Source: Lachnospiraceae bacterium C7 (GTDB lineage: Bacteria; Bacillota; Clostridia; Lachnospirales; Lachnospiraceae). From it: DNA of 57,801 bases. The notes below the pieces were generated by a model, which saw nothing but the letters and a program-made list of their open reading frames with translations, was not told the origin of the DNA and searched no databases. Below, piece by piece: positions 24,573-33,192 of this stretch. The stretch spans positions 1 to 57,801 of the forward strand of contig FOPE01000016.1 in NCBI GenBank assembly GCA_900113385.1, written 5' to 3'. A program made the translations under genes and the position numbers. The first letter of the stretch is position 1. Each line of letters opens with the position of its first letter.

Positions 24573-25747
24573 TGAGAAACCCATTATCAAAAACAATAAC
24601 AACAATTCAACCATCAGGTATTAGAAAATTTTTTGATATAGTAAGTGAAATGGATGATGCCATTTCATTAGGTGTAGGTGAACCTGATTTTGATACACCT
24701 TGGCATATCAGAGATGAGGGTATTTATGCCCTAGAAAAAGGAAAGACTTTTTATACATCCAACTCTGGATTAAAAGAATTAAAAGTCGAAATCACAAAGT
24801 TTTTAGATAGAAAATACGACATACAGTATGATTATAACAAGGAAGTTATGGTGACAGTCGGTGGTAGTGAAGCTATTGACGTTGCAATGAGAGCAATGCT
24901 TGATCCAGGAGATGAAGTACTTATACCACAGCCAAGTTATGTTTCATATGTACCATGTTGTGTACTTGCAAACGGTACACCAGTTACAATTGAATTAAAA
25001 GCAGAAGATGATTTTAGACTTACAGCTAAACAGCTAGAAGACGCAATTACAGATAAAACAAAACTTCTTGTTTTACCATTCCCTAATAATCCAACAGGAG
25101 CAGTTCTTGAGAAAAAGGATTTAGAGGAAATTGCAAAAGTAGTTAAAAAACATGACTTATTTGTGTTAAGTGATGAGATTTATTCAGAATTGACATATGT
25201 TGAAGGAAAATCTCATGTTTCAATTGCATCTATTCCAGGAATGAAAGAAAGAACAATTGTAATTAACGGATTTTCTAAAGCTTTTGCTATGACAGGATGG
25301 AGATTAGGATACGCTTGTGGTCCAGAAATTCTCATTAAGCAAATGTTAAAGATTCATCAATTTGCAATTATGTGTGCACCAACAACTAGCCAATATGCAG
25401 CAGTAGAAGCTATGAAAAATGGAGATGGCGATATTGCAATGATGCGTGAAGAATATAATGGCAGACGTCGTTATTTAATGCACAGATTCAAAGAAATGGG
25501 ACTTGAATGTTTTGAACCACTTGGAGCATTCTATGCATTCCCAAGCATTAAAGAATTTGGAATGACATCAGATGAATTTGCAACAAGCTTCTTAAAGGCT
25601 AAAAAAGTAGCTGTTGTACCTGGAACTGCATTCGGAGATTCAGGAGAAGGTTATCTTAGAATATCATATGCTTATGCGCTAGATGACTTGAAAGTTGCGT
25701 TAGATAGACTTGAAGAGTATGTTAATGAATTAAGAGCAAAGCAATAG
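24572..25747 (+). CDS. Pyridoxal-phosphate aminotransferase, class I/II
   Basis: 391-residue fold-type I aminotransferase. It has GVGEPDFDTPWHI near the start, PNNPTGAV, LSDEIYSELTY (cofactor-binding Asp and Tyr) and the cofactor lysine in INGFSKAFAMTGWRLGYA. The final substrate arginine is in YLRISYA. It most resembles aspartate/aromatic aminotransferases paired with Lrp regulators. The overlap with the Lrp gene (TAATG) suggests that the regulator senses a substrate or product. Exact specificity cannot be read from the sequence. Confidence 0.93.
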   Translation: MRNPLSKTITTIQPSGIRKFFDIVSEMDDAISLGVGEPDFDTPWHIRDEGIYALEKGKTFYTSNSGLKELKVEITKFLDRKYDIQYDYNKEVMVTVGGSEAIDVAMRAMLDPGDEVLIPQPSYVSYVPCCVLANGTPVTIELKAEDDFRLTAKQLEDAITDKTKLLVLPFPNNPTGAVLEKKDLEEIAKVVKKHDLFVLSDEIYSELTYVEGKSHVSIASIPGMKERTIVINGFSKAFAMTGWRLGYACGPEILIKQMLKIHQFAIMCAPTTSQYAAVEAMKNGDGDIAMMREEYNGRRRYLMHRFKEMGLECFEPLGAFYAFPSIKEFGMTSDEFATSFLKAKKVAVVPGTAFGDSGEGYLRISYAYALDDLKVALDRLEEYVNELRAKQ

Positions 25748-25769
25748 AAGACTAATCTTTAAATAGACT

Positions 25770-25810
25770 AAAACCCATTGTTTTCTCCAAAAGGTAAAAC
25801 AATGGGTTTT
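25770..25810 (+). terminator. Hairpin terminator after the aminotransferase gene
   Basis: AAAACCCATTGTTTT (25770-25784) pairs perfectly with AAAACAATGGGTTTT (25796-25810). The T tail is short. Confidence 0.75.
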
Positions 25811-25843
25811 GGTATGTATAAAAATAATGTTAATATATAAATG

Positions 25844-25872
25844 TGACATATAATATGATATTTTATATGTCA
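25844..25872. promoter_or_regulatory. 10-bp inverted repeat before trmL, candidate operator or leader hairpin
   Basis: TGACATATAA (25844-25853) and TTATATGTCA (25863-25872) are perfect inverted copies 9 bases apart. The left arm overlaps a TATAAT (25849-25854) that could be the -10 box of the trmL-ecf operon, so a dimeric repressor could block it. Confidence 0.4.
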
Positions 25873-25907
25873 TATAAGAAATTTTTAAAGTAAGGAAGTA
25901 ACAGAAA

Positions 25908-26411
25908 ATGGCAAAATTAAACATTGTATTACACGAACCAGAGATACCAGCAAATACAGGAAATATTGGAAGAACTTGCGTAGCAACAGGGGCAACTCTT
26001 CATTTGATAGAGCCTTTAGGCTTTTCGCTAGATGAAAAGCATCTTAAAAGAGCAGGAATGGATTATTGGAAAGACTTAGATGTAAGAACTTACGTTGATT
26101 GGAATGATTTCTGTGAGAAAAATCCAGGCGCAAAAGTTTATTTTGCAACAACAAAAGCTAGACATGTATATACAGATGTATCTTATGAACCAGATTGTTT
26201 TATTATGTTTGGTAAAGAAAGTGGTGGAATTCCAGAAGAAATTTTAAAAGATAACGAAGAAACATCAGTAAGAATTCCAATGATAGGAGAAACACGTTCA
26301 TTGAATTTATCCAATTCAGTAGCAATTGTATTATACGAGGCACTTCGTCAAAATGATTTTGACCACATGAAGATGCAGGGAGAACTTCACAGATTAAGAT
26401 GGGATGACTAA
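25908..26411 (+). CDS. trmL: tRNA (cytidine/uridine 34-2'-O)-methyltransferase TrmL
   Basis: 167-residue SPOUT methyltransferase that methylates the wobble ribose of tRNA-Leu isoacceptors. It has LHEPEIPANTGNIGRTC at the N-terminus, the knot motifs FGKESGGIPEEIL and IPMIGETRSLNLSNSVAI, and a C-terminal YEALRQ helix. Length is typical. AAGGAAG precedes the start. It leads an apparent operon with the ECF module, whose first gene starts 3 bases after the stop. Confidence 0.94.
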   Translation: MAKLNIVLHEPEIPANTGNIGRTCVATGATLHLIEPLGFSLDEKHLKRAGMDYWKDLDVRTYVDWNDFCEKNPGAKVYFATTKARHVYTDVSYEPDCFIMFGKESGGIPEEILKDNEETSVRIPMIGETRSLNLSNSVAIVLYEALRQNDFDHMKMQGELHRLRWDD

Positions 26412-26414
26412 AAT

Positions 26415-27272
26415 ATGGGAATTATAAAAGCTATAAACTTAGTTCACGAATATATAAAACGTGACGAAGATAATAACGTATCAGACATTGTAAGGGCATT
26501 AGATGACGTAAATATTGAAGTCGAGGCAGGGCAATTTATAGCCATTTTAGGGCATAATGGCTCAGGAAAATCAACATTTGCAAAGCATCTTAATGCGCTG
26601 TTAGCACCTACAGAAGGAACACTTGTTGTAGATGGTAAAAATGTAAAAGATGAAAAAAATATTATGGATATTAGGAAAAATGCAGGAATGGTTTTCCAAA
26701 ATCCAGATAACCAAATTATTGCAAGTGTTGTAGAAGAAGATGTAGGATTTGGACCTGAAAATATTGGTGTTCCAACAGAAGAAATTTGGGAAAGAGTAGA
26801 TAATAGTCTTAAAGCAGTTGGAATGACAGAGTATAGGAAACATTCTCCTAATAAATTGTCAGGAGGACAAAAGCAACGTGTTGCTATAGCAGGCGTAGTA
26901 GCAATGGAACCAAAATGTATTATTTTTGACGAGCCTACAGCTATGCTTGATCCAAATGGACGTAAAGAAGTTATTAAAACCGCTCATAAGCTAAATAAAG
27001 AAAAAAATGTAACAATTTTACTAATAACACACTATATGGAAGAAGTAGTAGACGCTGATTACGTGTATGTTATGGAAAAAGGAAAAGTTGTTATGGAAGG
27101 CACACCAAGGGCAATTTTCTCCCAGGTAGATGCTTTAAAGGAACACAGACTAGATGTACCACAAGTAACCCTTTTAGCAGACGAATTAAGAAAAAGTGGG
27201 TTAGATATTCCTAAGGGAATACTTCGAAGAGAAGAACTTGTAAAAGCACTAGAAAAAAATATGGCAAGGTAA
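26415..27272 (+). CDS. ecfA1: ECF transporter ATPase EcfA1
   Basis: 285-residue ATPase of the energy-coupling module shared by vitamin and metal transporters. Visible are Walker A (GHNGSGKST), the Q-loop with NPDNQ, the signature LSGGQKQR, Walker B ([12 protein letters not shown]) and a C-terminal extension (about 225-285) typical of EcfA. The NPDNQ and Q-helix pattern separates ECF ATPases from other ABC proteins. It starts 3 bases after trmL without a strong own ribosome binding site, so coupling is likely. It works with EcfA2 and EcfT downstream. Confidence 0.94.
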   Translation: MGIIKAINLVHEYIKRDEDNNVSDIVRALDDVNIEVEAGQFIAILGHNGSGKSTFAKHLNALLAPTEGTLVVDGKNVKDEKNIMDIRKNAGMVFQNPDNQIIASVVEEDVGFGPENIGVPTEEIWERVDNSLKAVGMTEYRKHSPNKLSGGQKQRVAIAGVVAMEPKCIIFDEPTAMLDPNGRKEVIKTAHKLNKEKNVTILLITHYMEEVVDADYVYVMEKGKVVMEGTPRAIFSQVDALKEHRLDVPQVTLLADELRKSGLDIPKGILRREELVKALEKNMAR

Positions 27273-27287
27273 TAAAGAGAGGGTATT

Positions 27288-28136
27288 ATGTCAATAATTT
27301 TAGACAAAGTTAATTACTCTTATAGTGTGGGGACAGCATATGAAGTTAATGCACTAAAAGATATTAATTTAAAAATAGAAGACAACGAATTTATTGGAAT
27401 TATCGGACATACAGGTTCAGGAAAGTCTACTTTAACACAACATTTAAATGGATTAGTTAAAGCAACATCAGGTCATATATATGTAGATGGTGAAGACATA
27501 TATGATAATGATTACGACATGAGAAAACTTAGAAATAAAGTAGGTCTAGTATTTCAATATCCAGAGCATCAACTATTTGAAACAACAGTCTTTGAAGATG
27601 TATGTTTTGGACCAAAGAATCAAGGATTAGATAAGAAAAAAGCACAATTAAAGGCCTTTGAAGCACTTTATAATGTGGGATTTCCAGAAAAATTATTTTA
27701 TTCATCTCCATTTGAATTATCAGGTGGTCAAAAGAGAAGAGTTGCAATTGCAGGTGTTTTAGCAATGCAACCTAAAGTTTTGATATTAGATGAGCCAACA
27801 GCAGGATTAGATCCAGCAGGACGAGATGAAATCTTTGAACTTTTAGCAAAAATGCGTAAAGAACTTAATATTACAATTATATTAGTGTCACATAGCATGG
27901 AAGATGTGGCTAATTATGTAGATAGAATAATTGTAATGAACAAAGGTCAGGTAATGTATGATGATGCGCCAAGAGAAGTCTTTAAACACTATAAAGAACT
28001 TGAAAAAATGGGGTTAGCAGCGCCACAAGTTACATACCTTATGCATGAACTAAAAGAAAAAGGCTTACAAGTAGACGAAACAGCAACAACTGTAGATGAG
28101 GCAAAACAAAGTATACTTAGGGCATTAGGGAGATAA
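27288..28136 (+). CDS. ecfA2: ECF transporter ATPase EcfA2
   Basis: 282-residue second ATPase of the module. Motifs are Walker A (GHTGSGKST), YPEHQLFE in the Q-helix region, LSGGQKRR, Walker B (LILDEPTAGLDP) and the switch histidine in VSHSMEDV. It is paralogous to the upstream EcfA1; the two form a heterodimer on EcfT. Start ATG 27288 follows AGAGAGGG, 15 bases after the ecfA1 stop. Confidence 0.94.
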   Translation: MSIILDKVNYSYSVGTAYEVNALKDINLKIEDNEFIGIIGHTGSGKSTLTQHLNGLVKATSGHIYVDGEDIYDNDYDMRKLRNKVGLVFQYPEHQLFETTVFEDVCFGPKNQGLDKKKAQLKAFEALYNVGFPEKLFYSSPFELSGGQKRRVAIAGVLAMQPKVLILDEPTAGLDPAGRDEIFELLAKMRKELNITIILVSHSMEDVANYVDRIIVMNKGQVMYDDAPREVFKHYKELEKMGLAAPQVTYLMHELKEKGLQVDETATTVDEAKQSILRALGR

Positions 28137-28141
28137 AGGAC

Positions 28142-28957
28142 ATGATTAGAGATATAACTATTGGACAATACTATCCAGCAAACTCAATAATTCATAAATT
28201 AGATCCAAGAGTCAAATTATTCTCGACATTGCTCTATATTATAGCATTGTTTTGTTTTAAAGGAATTCTTGGAATAGGTATAATTACAGTATTTTTATTT
28301 ACAACAATCAAAATTTCAAAAGTGCCAATTAAATTTATAGTAAAAGGATTAAAGGCAATAGTATACTTGCTTTTAATTACTGCAGTATTTAATTTATTAC
28401 TTACACCAGGCAATAGAGTTTTTTGGCATTATAAATTAATAAATATAACAGATACAGGTATAACAAATGCAGTTGTTATGTCTGTACGACTTATATATTT
28501 GATTATAGGTACATCACTTATGACACTTACAACAACACCAAATCAGTTAACAGATGGTTTAGAAACATCATTAAAGCCATTAAATAAGATTAATGTGCCA
28601 GTGCATGCAATAGCCATGATGATGTCAATAGCTCTTCGATTTATTCCAATTTTAATTGAAGAAACAGACAAAATCATGAAGGCACAAATGGCTAGAGGTG
28701 CGGACTTTGAAAGTGGAAATATATTTAAAAAAGCAAAAAACATGGTGCCACTATTAGTGCCACTTATGGTTTCGGCCTTTAGACGAGCTGACGATTTAGC
28801 CATGGCAATGGAAGCAAGATGCTATAGTGGAGGTGCAGGCCGTACAAAGATGAAGCCACTTGCTTATGAAAAAAGAGATAGAATAGCTTATTTAGTGGCT
28901 ATACTATTTTTTGTGGCAGTTATAGTAGCAAGAGTATTATTACCATTTCCACAGTAA
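28142..28957 (+). CDS. ecfT: ECF transporter transmembrane protein EcfT
   Basis: 271-residue membrane protein linking the ATPase pair to exchangeable substrate-binding (S) subunits. It has about five to six helices; YYPANSIIHKLDPRVKL at the start is the family signature. Two coupling-helix motifs are seen: AQMARGADFE (Ala-Arg-Gly) and MEARCYSGG, where Cys replaces the usual Gly. No S-subunit gene is adjacent, as expected for a shared (group II) module. Confidence 0.93.
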   Translation: MIRDITIGQYYPANSIIHKLDPRVKLFSTLLYIIALFCFKGILGIGIITVFLFTTIKISKVPIKFIVKGLKAIVYLLLITAVFNLLLTPGNRVFWHYKLINITDTGITNAVVMSVRLIYLIIGTSLMTLTTTPNQLTDGLETSLKPLNKINVPVHAIAMMMSIALRFIPILIEETDKIMKAQMARGADFESGNIFKKAKNMVPLLVPLMVSAFRRADDLAMAMEARCYSGGAGRTKMKPLAYEKRDRIAYLVAILFFVAVIVARVLLPFPQ

Positions 28958-28963
28958 AGTGTT

Positions 28964-29060
28964 CTTAGTAAAAAAGCTTAGTAAAAAAAGCCTAGTTAAA
29001 AAAGCCGAGTTAATAAAACTTAGCTAATAAAACTTAGACAATAAGACTAAGATACATTGT
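28964..29060. repeat. 14-bp degenerate tandem repeat, about seven units
   Basis: Units of 13-14 bases beginning CTTAGTAAAAAAG run at 28964, 28977, 28991, 29005, 29019, 29033 and 29047, drifting from copy to copy. It lies between ecfT and the hairpin before truA. Confidence 0.7.
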
Positions 29061-29091
29061 TTGAAACATAGTGATTTAATATGAATTTTTA

Positions 29092-29160
29092 AAAGACATA
29101 GGTTGTAATTTTAGTAAGCATATTTAGTAGTTGTAACTAGAAAAGGCCTGTGTCTTTTTT
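29092..29160 (+). terminator. Terminator-like hairpin before truA
   Basis: AAAGACATAGG (29092-29102) pairs with CCTGTGTCTTT (29147-29157) around a long loop, followed by a T run to 29160. It separates ecfT from truA. Confidence 0.6.
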
Positions 29161-29192
29161 ACTATAAGAAATAGATTTAGGAAAGAAGAAAT

Positions 29193-29933
29193 ATGAGAGT
29201 AAAATTAGTAGTAGCATATGATGGAACAAATTATAACGGATGGCAAGTTCAGCCTAATGGCGTAACTATAGAAGAAAAATTAAACGAAGCATTATCTAAT
29301 CTTTTTAAATGTGATATAAAAGTAATAGGAGCTAGTAGAACAGATGCTGGAGTACATTCATTAGGAAATATATGTATTTTTGACGTAGAAACAAGAATGC
29401 CAGCAGAAAAAATATGTTACGCTCTTAACCAAAGACTTCCAGAGGACATCGTAGTGGTAGATTCGCAAGAAGTAGCAGAAGATTTCCACCCAAGATATGT
29501 AGAAAGTGTCAAAACATATGAGTATAGAATTTTAAATAGAAAATTTCCAGATCCAACAAGAAGGTTAGATACACATTTTTATTATTATGATCTAGATGTA
29601 GAAAAAATGGCAAAAGCTGCAACTTTTTTAGAAGGAGAGCATGATTTTAAAAGCTTTTGTGCAGCAAACGCTCAGGTAAAAAGTACTACAAGAACTATTT
29701 ATAAATGTAAAGTAGAAAAAAAAGACGATATAATTACTATTCGAGTAACTGGTAATGGCTTTTTGTACAATATGGTTAGGATAATAGCAGGAACATTGAT
29801 AAAAGTAGGTAGTGGAGATATTGCTCCAGAGGAAATGGCAGAAATTATAGAAAAAAAAGACAGAAAATATGCAGGTCCTACAGCACCGGCAAAAGGCCTT
29901 ACAATGATAGAGTGGCATGAAAAAAATAACTAA
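29193..29933 (+). CDS. truA: tRNA pseudouridine(38-40) synthase TruA
   Basis: 246-residue enzyme converting uridines 38-40 of the anticodon arm to pseudouridine. The catalytic aspartate is in GASRTDAGVHSLG (about residue 52), and DGTNYNGWQVQ and FLYNMVRIIAGTL are family motifs. Length is typical. In many Firmicutes truA directly follows ecfT before rplM-rpsI; here it follows ecfT after a 235-base repeat and hairpin stretch, and the ribosomal genes are missing. GGAAAGAAG precedes ATG 29193. Confidence 0.95.
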   Translation: MRVKLVVAYDGTNYNGWQVQPNGVTIEEKLNEALSNLFKCDIKVIGASRTDAGVHSLGNICIFDVETRMPAEKICYALNQRLPEDIVVVDSQEVAEDFHPRYVESVKTYEYRILNRKFPDPTRRLDTHFYYYDLDVEKMAKAATFLEGEHDFKSFCAANAQVKSTTRTIYKCKVEKKDDIITIRVTGNGFLYNMVRIIAGTLIKVGSGDIAPEEMAEIIEKKDRKYAGPTAPAKGLTMIEWHEKNN

Positions 29934-29951
29934 ATTGTGCGACAATAAAGG

Positions 29952-29980
29952 TTGAAACAAACATTTACAACATTTATAAT
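29952..29980 (+). promoter_or_regulatory. Promoter for pilT
   Basis: TTGAAA (29952-29957), 17-base spacer, TATAAT (29975-29980), 29 bases before the start codon. Confidence 0.7.
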
Positions 29981-30009
29981 TATATAAAAGAGAATGATGG
30001 GGGATAACT

Positions 30010-31086
30010 ATGAGTGAAAGTAATGAGGATTTATTGTTAGAGATTCTAAAAGAAGCTAAGGCAAATAATGCTTCAGATATACATTTAGCACCGGCTAGCC
30101 CTGTAATGATAAGGGTTGATGGAGCCCTTGCGCCATTAAATAAGTATTATTTAAAGCCTTTTGAAATTGAAAATATATTAGAAGTTATGATAAATGAAAA
30201 TCAAAAAAGTGAACTAGAAGAAAAAGGTGAGCTTGATTTTGCATATTCTATTTCAGGTTTTAGTAGAATAAGAGTAAATGCATTTAGACAAAGAGGAACC
30301 TATGCTATGGCAATGAGAATTTTATCTTTTGAAATACCAGATGCTAAAGCAATAGGTGTTCCTAATTCAATAATAAATTTGGTTCATAAGAAAAAAGGAT
30401 TAATTATAGTAACAGGAGCGGCTGGAAGTGGAAAATCTACCACATTAGCTGCGTTAATAGATGAAATTGCAAAGAACCAGTCAAAAAATATTATTACCAT
30501 AGAAGATCCAATTGAATATTTATTTAAACATGGCAAATCAATAGTTTTACAAAGAGAAATAGGTGGAGACACAAAATCTTACGACAATGCGTTAAATGCA
30601 GCATTACGTGAAGATCCAGATGTTATTTTTGTAGGAGAACTTAAAGATTTAGAAACAATATCGGCAGCAATATCAGCAGCAGAAAATGGACATCTTGTTT
30701 TTTCAACCTTACATAAAAATACTTCAGCAGAGGCAATAGATAGATTGGTAGACGTATTTCCAATGCATCAACAGCAACAGGTAAGAGTGTTGCTATCAGA
30801 AGTACTAGAAGGCATAATTGCTCAGCAATTGTTACCATTAAAAAAATCTAAAGGAAGAATTGCAGCATTTGAGGTTATGATATCAAATCAAAATATACGT
30901 AAATTAATTCGAGAAGGAAAAAATTATCAGATTCCATCAGAAATGGAGCGATTCAAAAAAGATGGAATAAGACTTATGGATGACTCCGTGTATGATTTGT
31001 ATATGAAGGGACTTATAACAGGAGAAACAGCTATAAATTATGCACATGATAAAGTAGTAATGAATGACAGAGTACAAATTAAATAG
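30010..31086 (+). CDS. pilT: PilT-like type IV pilus retraction ATPase
   Basis: 358-residue hexameric secretion-type ATPase. After a PAS-like N-terminal part (NASDIHLAPASPVMIRVDG) come Walker A (GAAGSGKSTTLA, about 136-147), the Asp box (IITIEDPIEYLF), Walker B (DVIFVGELKD) and the His box (GHLVFSTLHKN), then the C-terminal arm. Size and lack of the extra PilB/GspE N-domain favour PilT. PilT pulls type IV pili back, driving twitching or DNA uptake. The pilus fibre and assembly genes are not in the window; a PilM-like gene follows. Confidence 0.92.
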   Translation: MSESNEDLLLEILKEAKANNASDIHLAPASPVMIRVDGALAPLNKYYLKPFEIENILEVMINENQKSELEEKGELDFAYSISGFSRIRVNAFRQRGTYAMAMRILSFEIPDAKAIGVPNSIINLVHKKKGLIIVTGAAGSGKSTTLAALIDEIAKNQSKNIITIEDPIEYLFKHGKSIVLQREIGGDTKSYDNALNAALREDPDVIFVGELKDLETISAAISAAENGHLVFSTLHKNTSAEAIDRLVDVFPMHQQQQVRVLLSEVLEGIIAQQLLPLKKSKGRIAAFEVMISNQNIRKLIREGKNYQIPSEMERFKKDGIRLMDDSVYDLYMKGLITGETAINYAHDKVVMNDRVQIK

Positions 31087-31110
31087 AAGTATTAGTAATA
31101 GCATATAAAT

Positions 31111-31164
31111 AGTAGAATAAGTAGTATAAGTAGTATAAGCAATATAAGCAATATAAATAGTAAC
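31111..31164. repeat. 9-bp tandem repeat between pilT and pilM-like genes
   Basis: Six 9-base units in register: AGTAGAATA, AGTAGTATA twice, AGCAATATA twice, AATAGTAAC. It lies in the gap before the PilM-like start. Confidence 0.85.
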
Positions 31165-31203
31165 ACTAATAGAGAATGTGACAGTGACGGTAAAGGAAAA
31201 AAT

Positions 31204-32373
31204 ATGATAAAAGGGGTGCGGGATAATATGGAGAAAAAAATGTTATGTATAGAGATAGGTTCTCAAATCGCAAAAGTGTATTTTATTTCGTATACGAAAA
31301 GAAAATCCCAGATAGATGCATATTTCCAATTTGATACGCCAGAAGACATAGTCTATGATGGCGCAATCTGTAATGCAGTCGTATTTTCAAGGCTTTTAGA
31401 AGATAATATGAAAAAAAATTGCATGATTTTAAATAGCAAATTGTCCAACAAAAAATTTACTTTTTTTAAAAATCTAACATTAGAAAAATTGCAGAAATCA
31501 GCCTATAAAGATATGGCATTTTTGGTTCACTCTACAAAAATTATTGCAAAAAATGATACTATAGTATCAACTAGAAATGCAAATAATAGGAAAACAAAAC
31601 AAGAAATCATAAAAAGTTTCCCAGTAAATAAAAAAATGTATAGTGTTTTTGTAGAGCAAGACAGAAAAAAACTAGATAAGGAAGAAAAGAAAAATGGAGA
31701 AAAACCATACTCTTTAACAGCTGTGCCAAAGAAGATTTTAGAAGAATGTAATGAAGTAAGCAGGAAATTAAATCTTAGATTTGCAGGTATAAATGTTGTA
31801 GAAAATATGTATGACAGCGATTTTGCAAGACGATATAAAAATATTACGATTATAGATATTGGAATGAAAAAAACAGTTTTTATTGATGTGAAAAATAAAG
31901 AGATTGTAAAGAAAAAGGTTATTATGCAAGGAATAAGTGAAGTTGTAAATAGCCTTATTAAGCATGAAGTTTTTGGCGAATATGATGAAGGAAGTTGTTG
32001 TAGAATTCTAGAAAAAATAAAAAGAAGAGATTGTCTAAATCATGGAACAGATGGAGAATATGAAGAGGACTATAAAGACTTAGTTATTAGAAAAATTCAG
32101 CTTTTAATAAATGAAATCCAGGATGTTTTAAAGGAACTTAATTTTGACAAGAGAGAGGATAGAAAAATTTTTATTACTGGAGTAGGCAGTAAAATGTGCG
32201 GTATAGAAAAATTTATGTCAAAGATACTAGAGGCTGATGTTAAAAGTGTACATGAAGGTGTCTTGTACATAGAAGAAGGAAAATTAATGGATTTAGAAGG
32301 AGATGAAAAAACTCCTGTAATAAAGAATATTCATAGTAATACATCTTTTGTAAGGACTCTTTTGTTTGGTTAA
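31204..32373 (+). CDS. PilM-like actin-fold protein
   Basis: 389 residues. The N-terminal strand pair (MLCIEIGSQIAKVYF), the phosphate motif in the middle (ITIIDIGMKKTVFIDV, about 217-232) and the late adenosine motif (FITGVGSKMCGIEKFM) are those of the actin/FtsA/PilM fold. PilM binds the inner-membrane assembly proteins of type IV pili. Sequence drift is strong, so the call rests on fold motifs and on the preceding pilT. Both ATG 31204 (AAAGGA site) and ATG 31228 (AAGGGGTG site) are possible starts. Confidence 0.65.
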   Translation: MIKGVRDNMEKKMLCIEIGSQIAKVYFISYTKRKSQIDAYFQFDTPEDIVYDGAICNAVVFSRLLEDNMKKNCMILNSKLSNKKFTFFKNLTLEKLQKSAYKDMAFLVHSTKIIAKNDTIVSTRNANNRKTKQEIIKSFPVNKKMYSVFVEQDRKKLDKEEKKNGEKPYSLTAVPKKILEECNEVSRKLNLRFAGINVVENMYDSDFARRYKNITIIDIGMKKTVFIDVKNKEIVKKKVIMQGISEVVNSLIKHEVFGEYDEGSCCRILEKIKRRDCLNHGTDGEYEEDYKDLVIRKIQLLINEIQDVLKELNFDKREDRKIFITGVGSKMCGIEKFMSKILEADVKSVHEGVLYIEEGKLMDLEGDEKTPVIKNIHSNTSFVRTLLFG

Positions 32374-32548
32374 AAAATTGCATAAAAATATAATGAGGGA
32401 TAGGTCCTAAATTTTTATAAATAAAAATCGATATTTATCTTATAAAACTATATCCAAATGCAGTAAAGTTTGGTATTATATACTGGTAATTGCTTTATTA
32501 GCAATTTCAGGGGTAATATATATAAAATTTAGGGGAGAGGAAAAGACA

Positions 32549-33004
32549 TTGAATTACAACATAGTACAGATTAGATATAGACTAGAATCAGTCAAAGGGG
32601 TAGAAATTGACAAACTAGGTAAGATAAAAGAGATTCGAGAAATGAATCATCAAATCGATCAAAAAAGTGAAGTTATAAGATATGCAATTGCAGACGAAGA
32701 GATTTTATCTGTGATTAATGAAGCAGAGATATTGACTGGTGCAGAGGTCGCAGAGATTAAGATAAAAGGTCCTAAAGCGGTTACAGCTACAGTTGGAAAT
32801 AAACAGTTGAAGATGTTATCGAGAGATGCTCAGATAGAAATTATAGGAAGTAAAGAAGAACTTTCTGCAATGAGTGAGTTACTATTGAAGAATATTAGAA
32901 ATGGTGCAATAACCATGATTACAGCAGACACAAGCCGTGATGATGGAATAGTTACAGCTTATGTTGATATGCGTTTTTATTCAGTAAAAAAAATATACAA
33001 CTAA
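32549..33004 (+). CDS. Protein of unknown function following the pilus genes
   Basis: 151 residues, no membrane segment or signal peptide; I do not recognise it. It is rich in Ile, Glu and Lys with a mixed alpha/beta pattern (EVAEIKIKGPKAVTATV, ITMITADTSRDDGIVTAYVD). It begins with TTG 32549, supported by a strong GGGGAGAGG site 8 bases upstream; no ATG is near. It follows the PilM-like gene by 175 bases, so a pilus link is possible but unproven. Confidence 0.65.
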   Translation: MNYNIVQIRYRLESVKGVEIDKLGKIKEIREMNHQIDQKSEVIRYAIADEEILSVINEAEILTGAEVAEIKIKGPKAVTATVGNKQLKMLSRDAQIEIIGSKEELSAMSELLLKNIRNGAITMITADTSRDDGIVTAYVDMRFYSVKKIYN

Positions 33005-33021
33005 TATAAAAATAAATTTAA

Positions 33022-33067
33022 AAGCCGCCAGGTGATACAATCTTTCGAGAGTATAACAGGGCGGCTT
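33022..33067 (+). terminator. Hairpin terminator after the 151-residue protein gene
   Basis: AAGCCGCC (33022-33029) pairs with GGCGGCTT (33060-33067), with further pairing inside. No long T run follows on the plus strand. Confidence 0.55.
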
Positions 33068-33120
33068 ATAATTTCGGCTCAATAGCCTTAAAATTATTAA
33101 ATACTATAAAATAATAATTA

Positions 33121-33155
33121 TTTATTATTTATTATTTATTATTTATTATTTATTA
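33121..33155. repeat. 7-bp tandem repeat, five exact units
   Basis: TTTATTA repeated five times without change, between a hairpin and the 3' end of the cyclophilin gene. Perfect copies suggest recent slippage. Confidence 0.95.
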
Positions 33156-33192
33156 GATATTAACTATTATCTATAAACTATTAAATATATAA

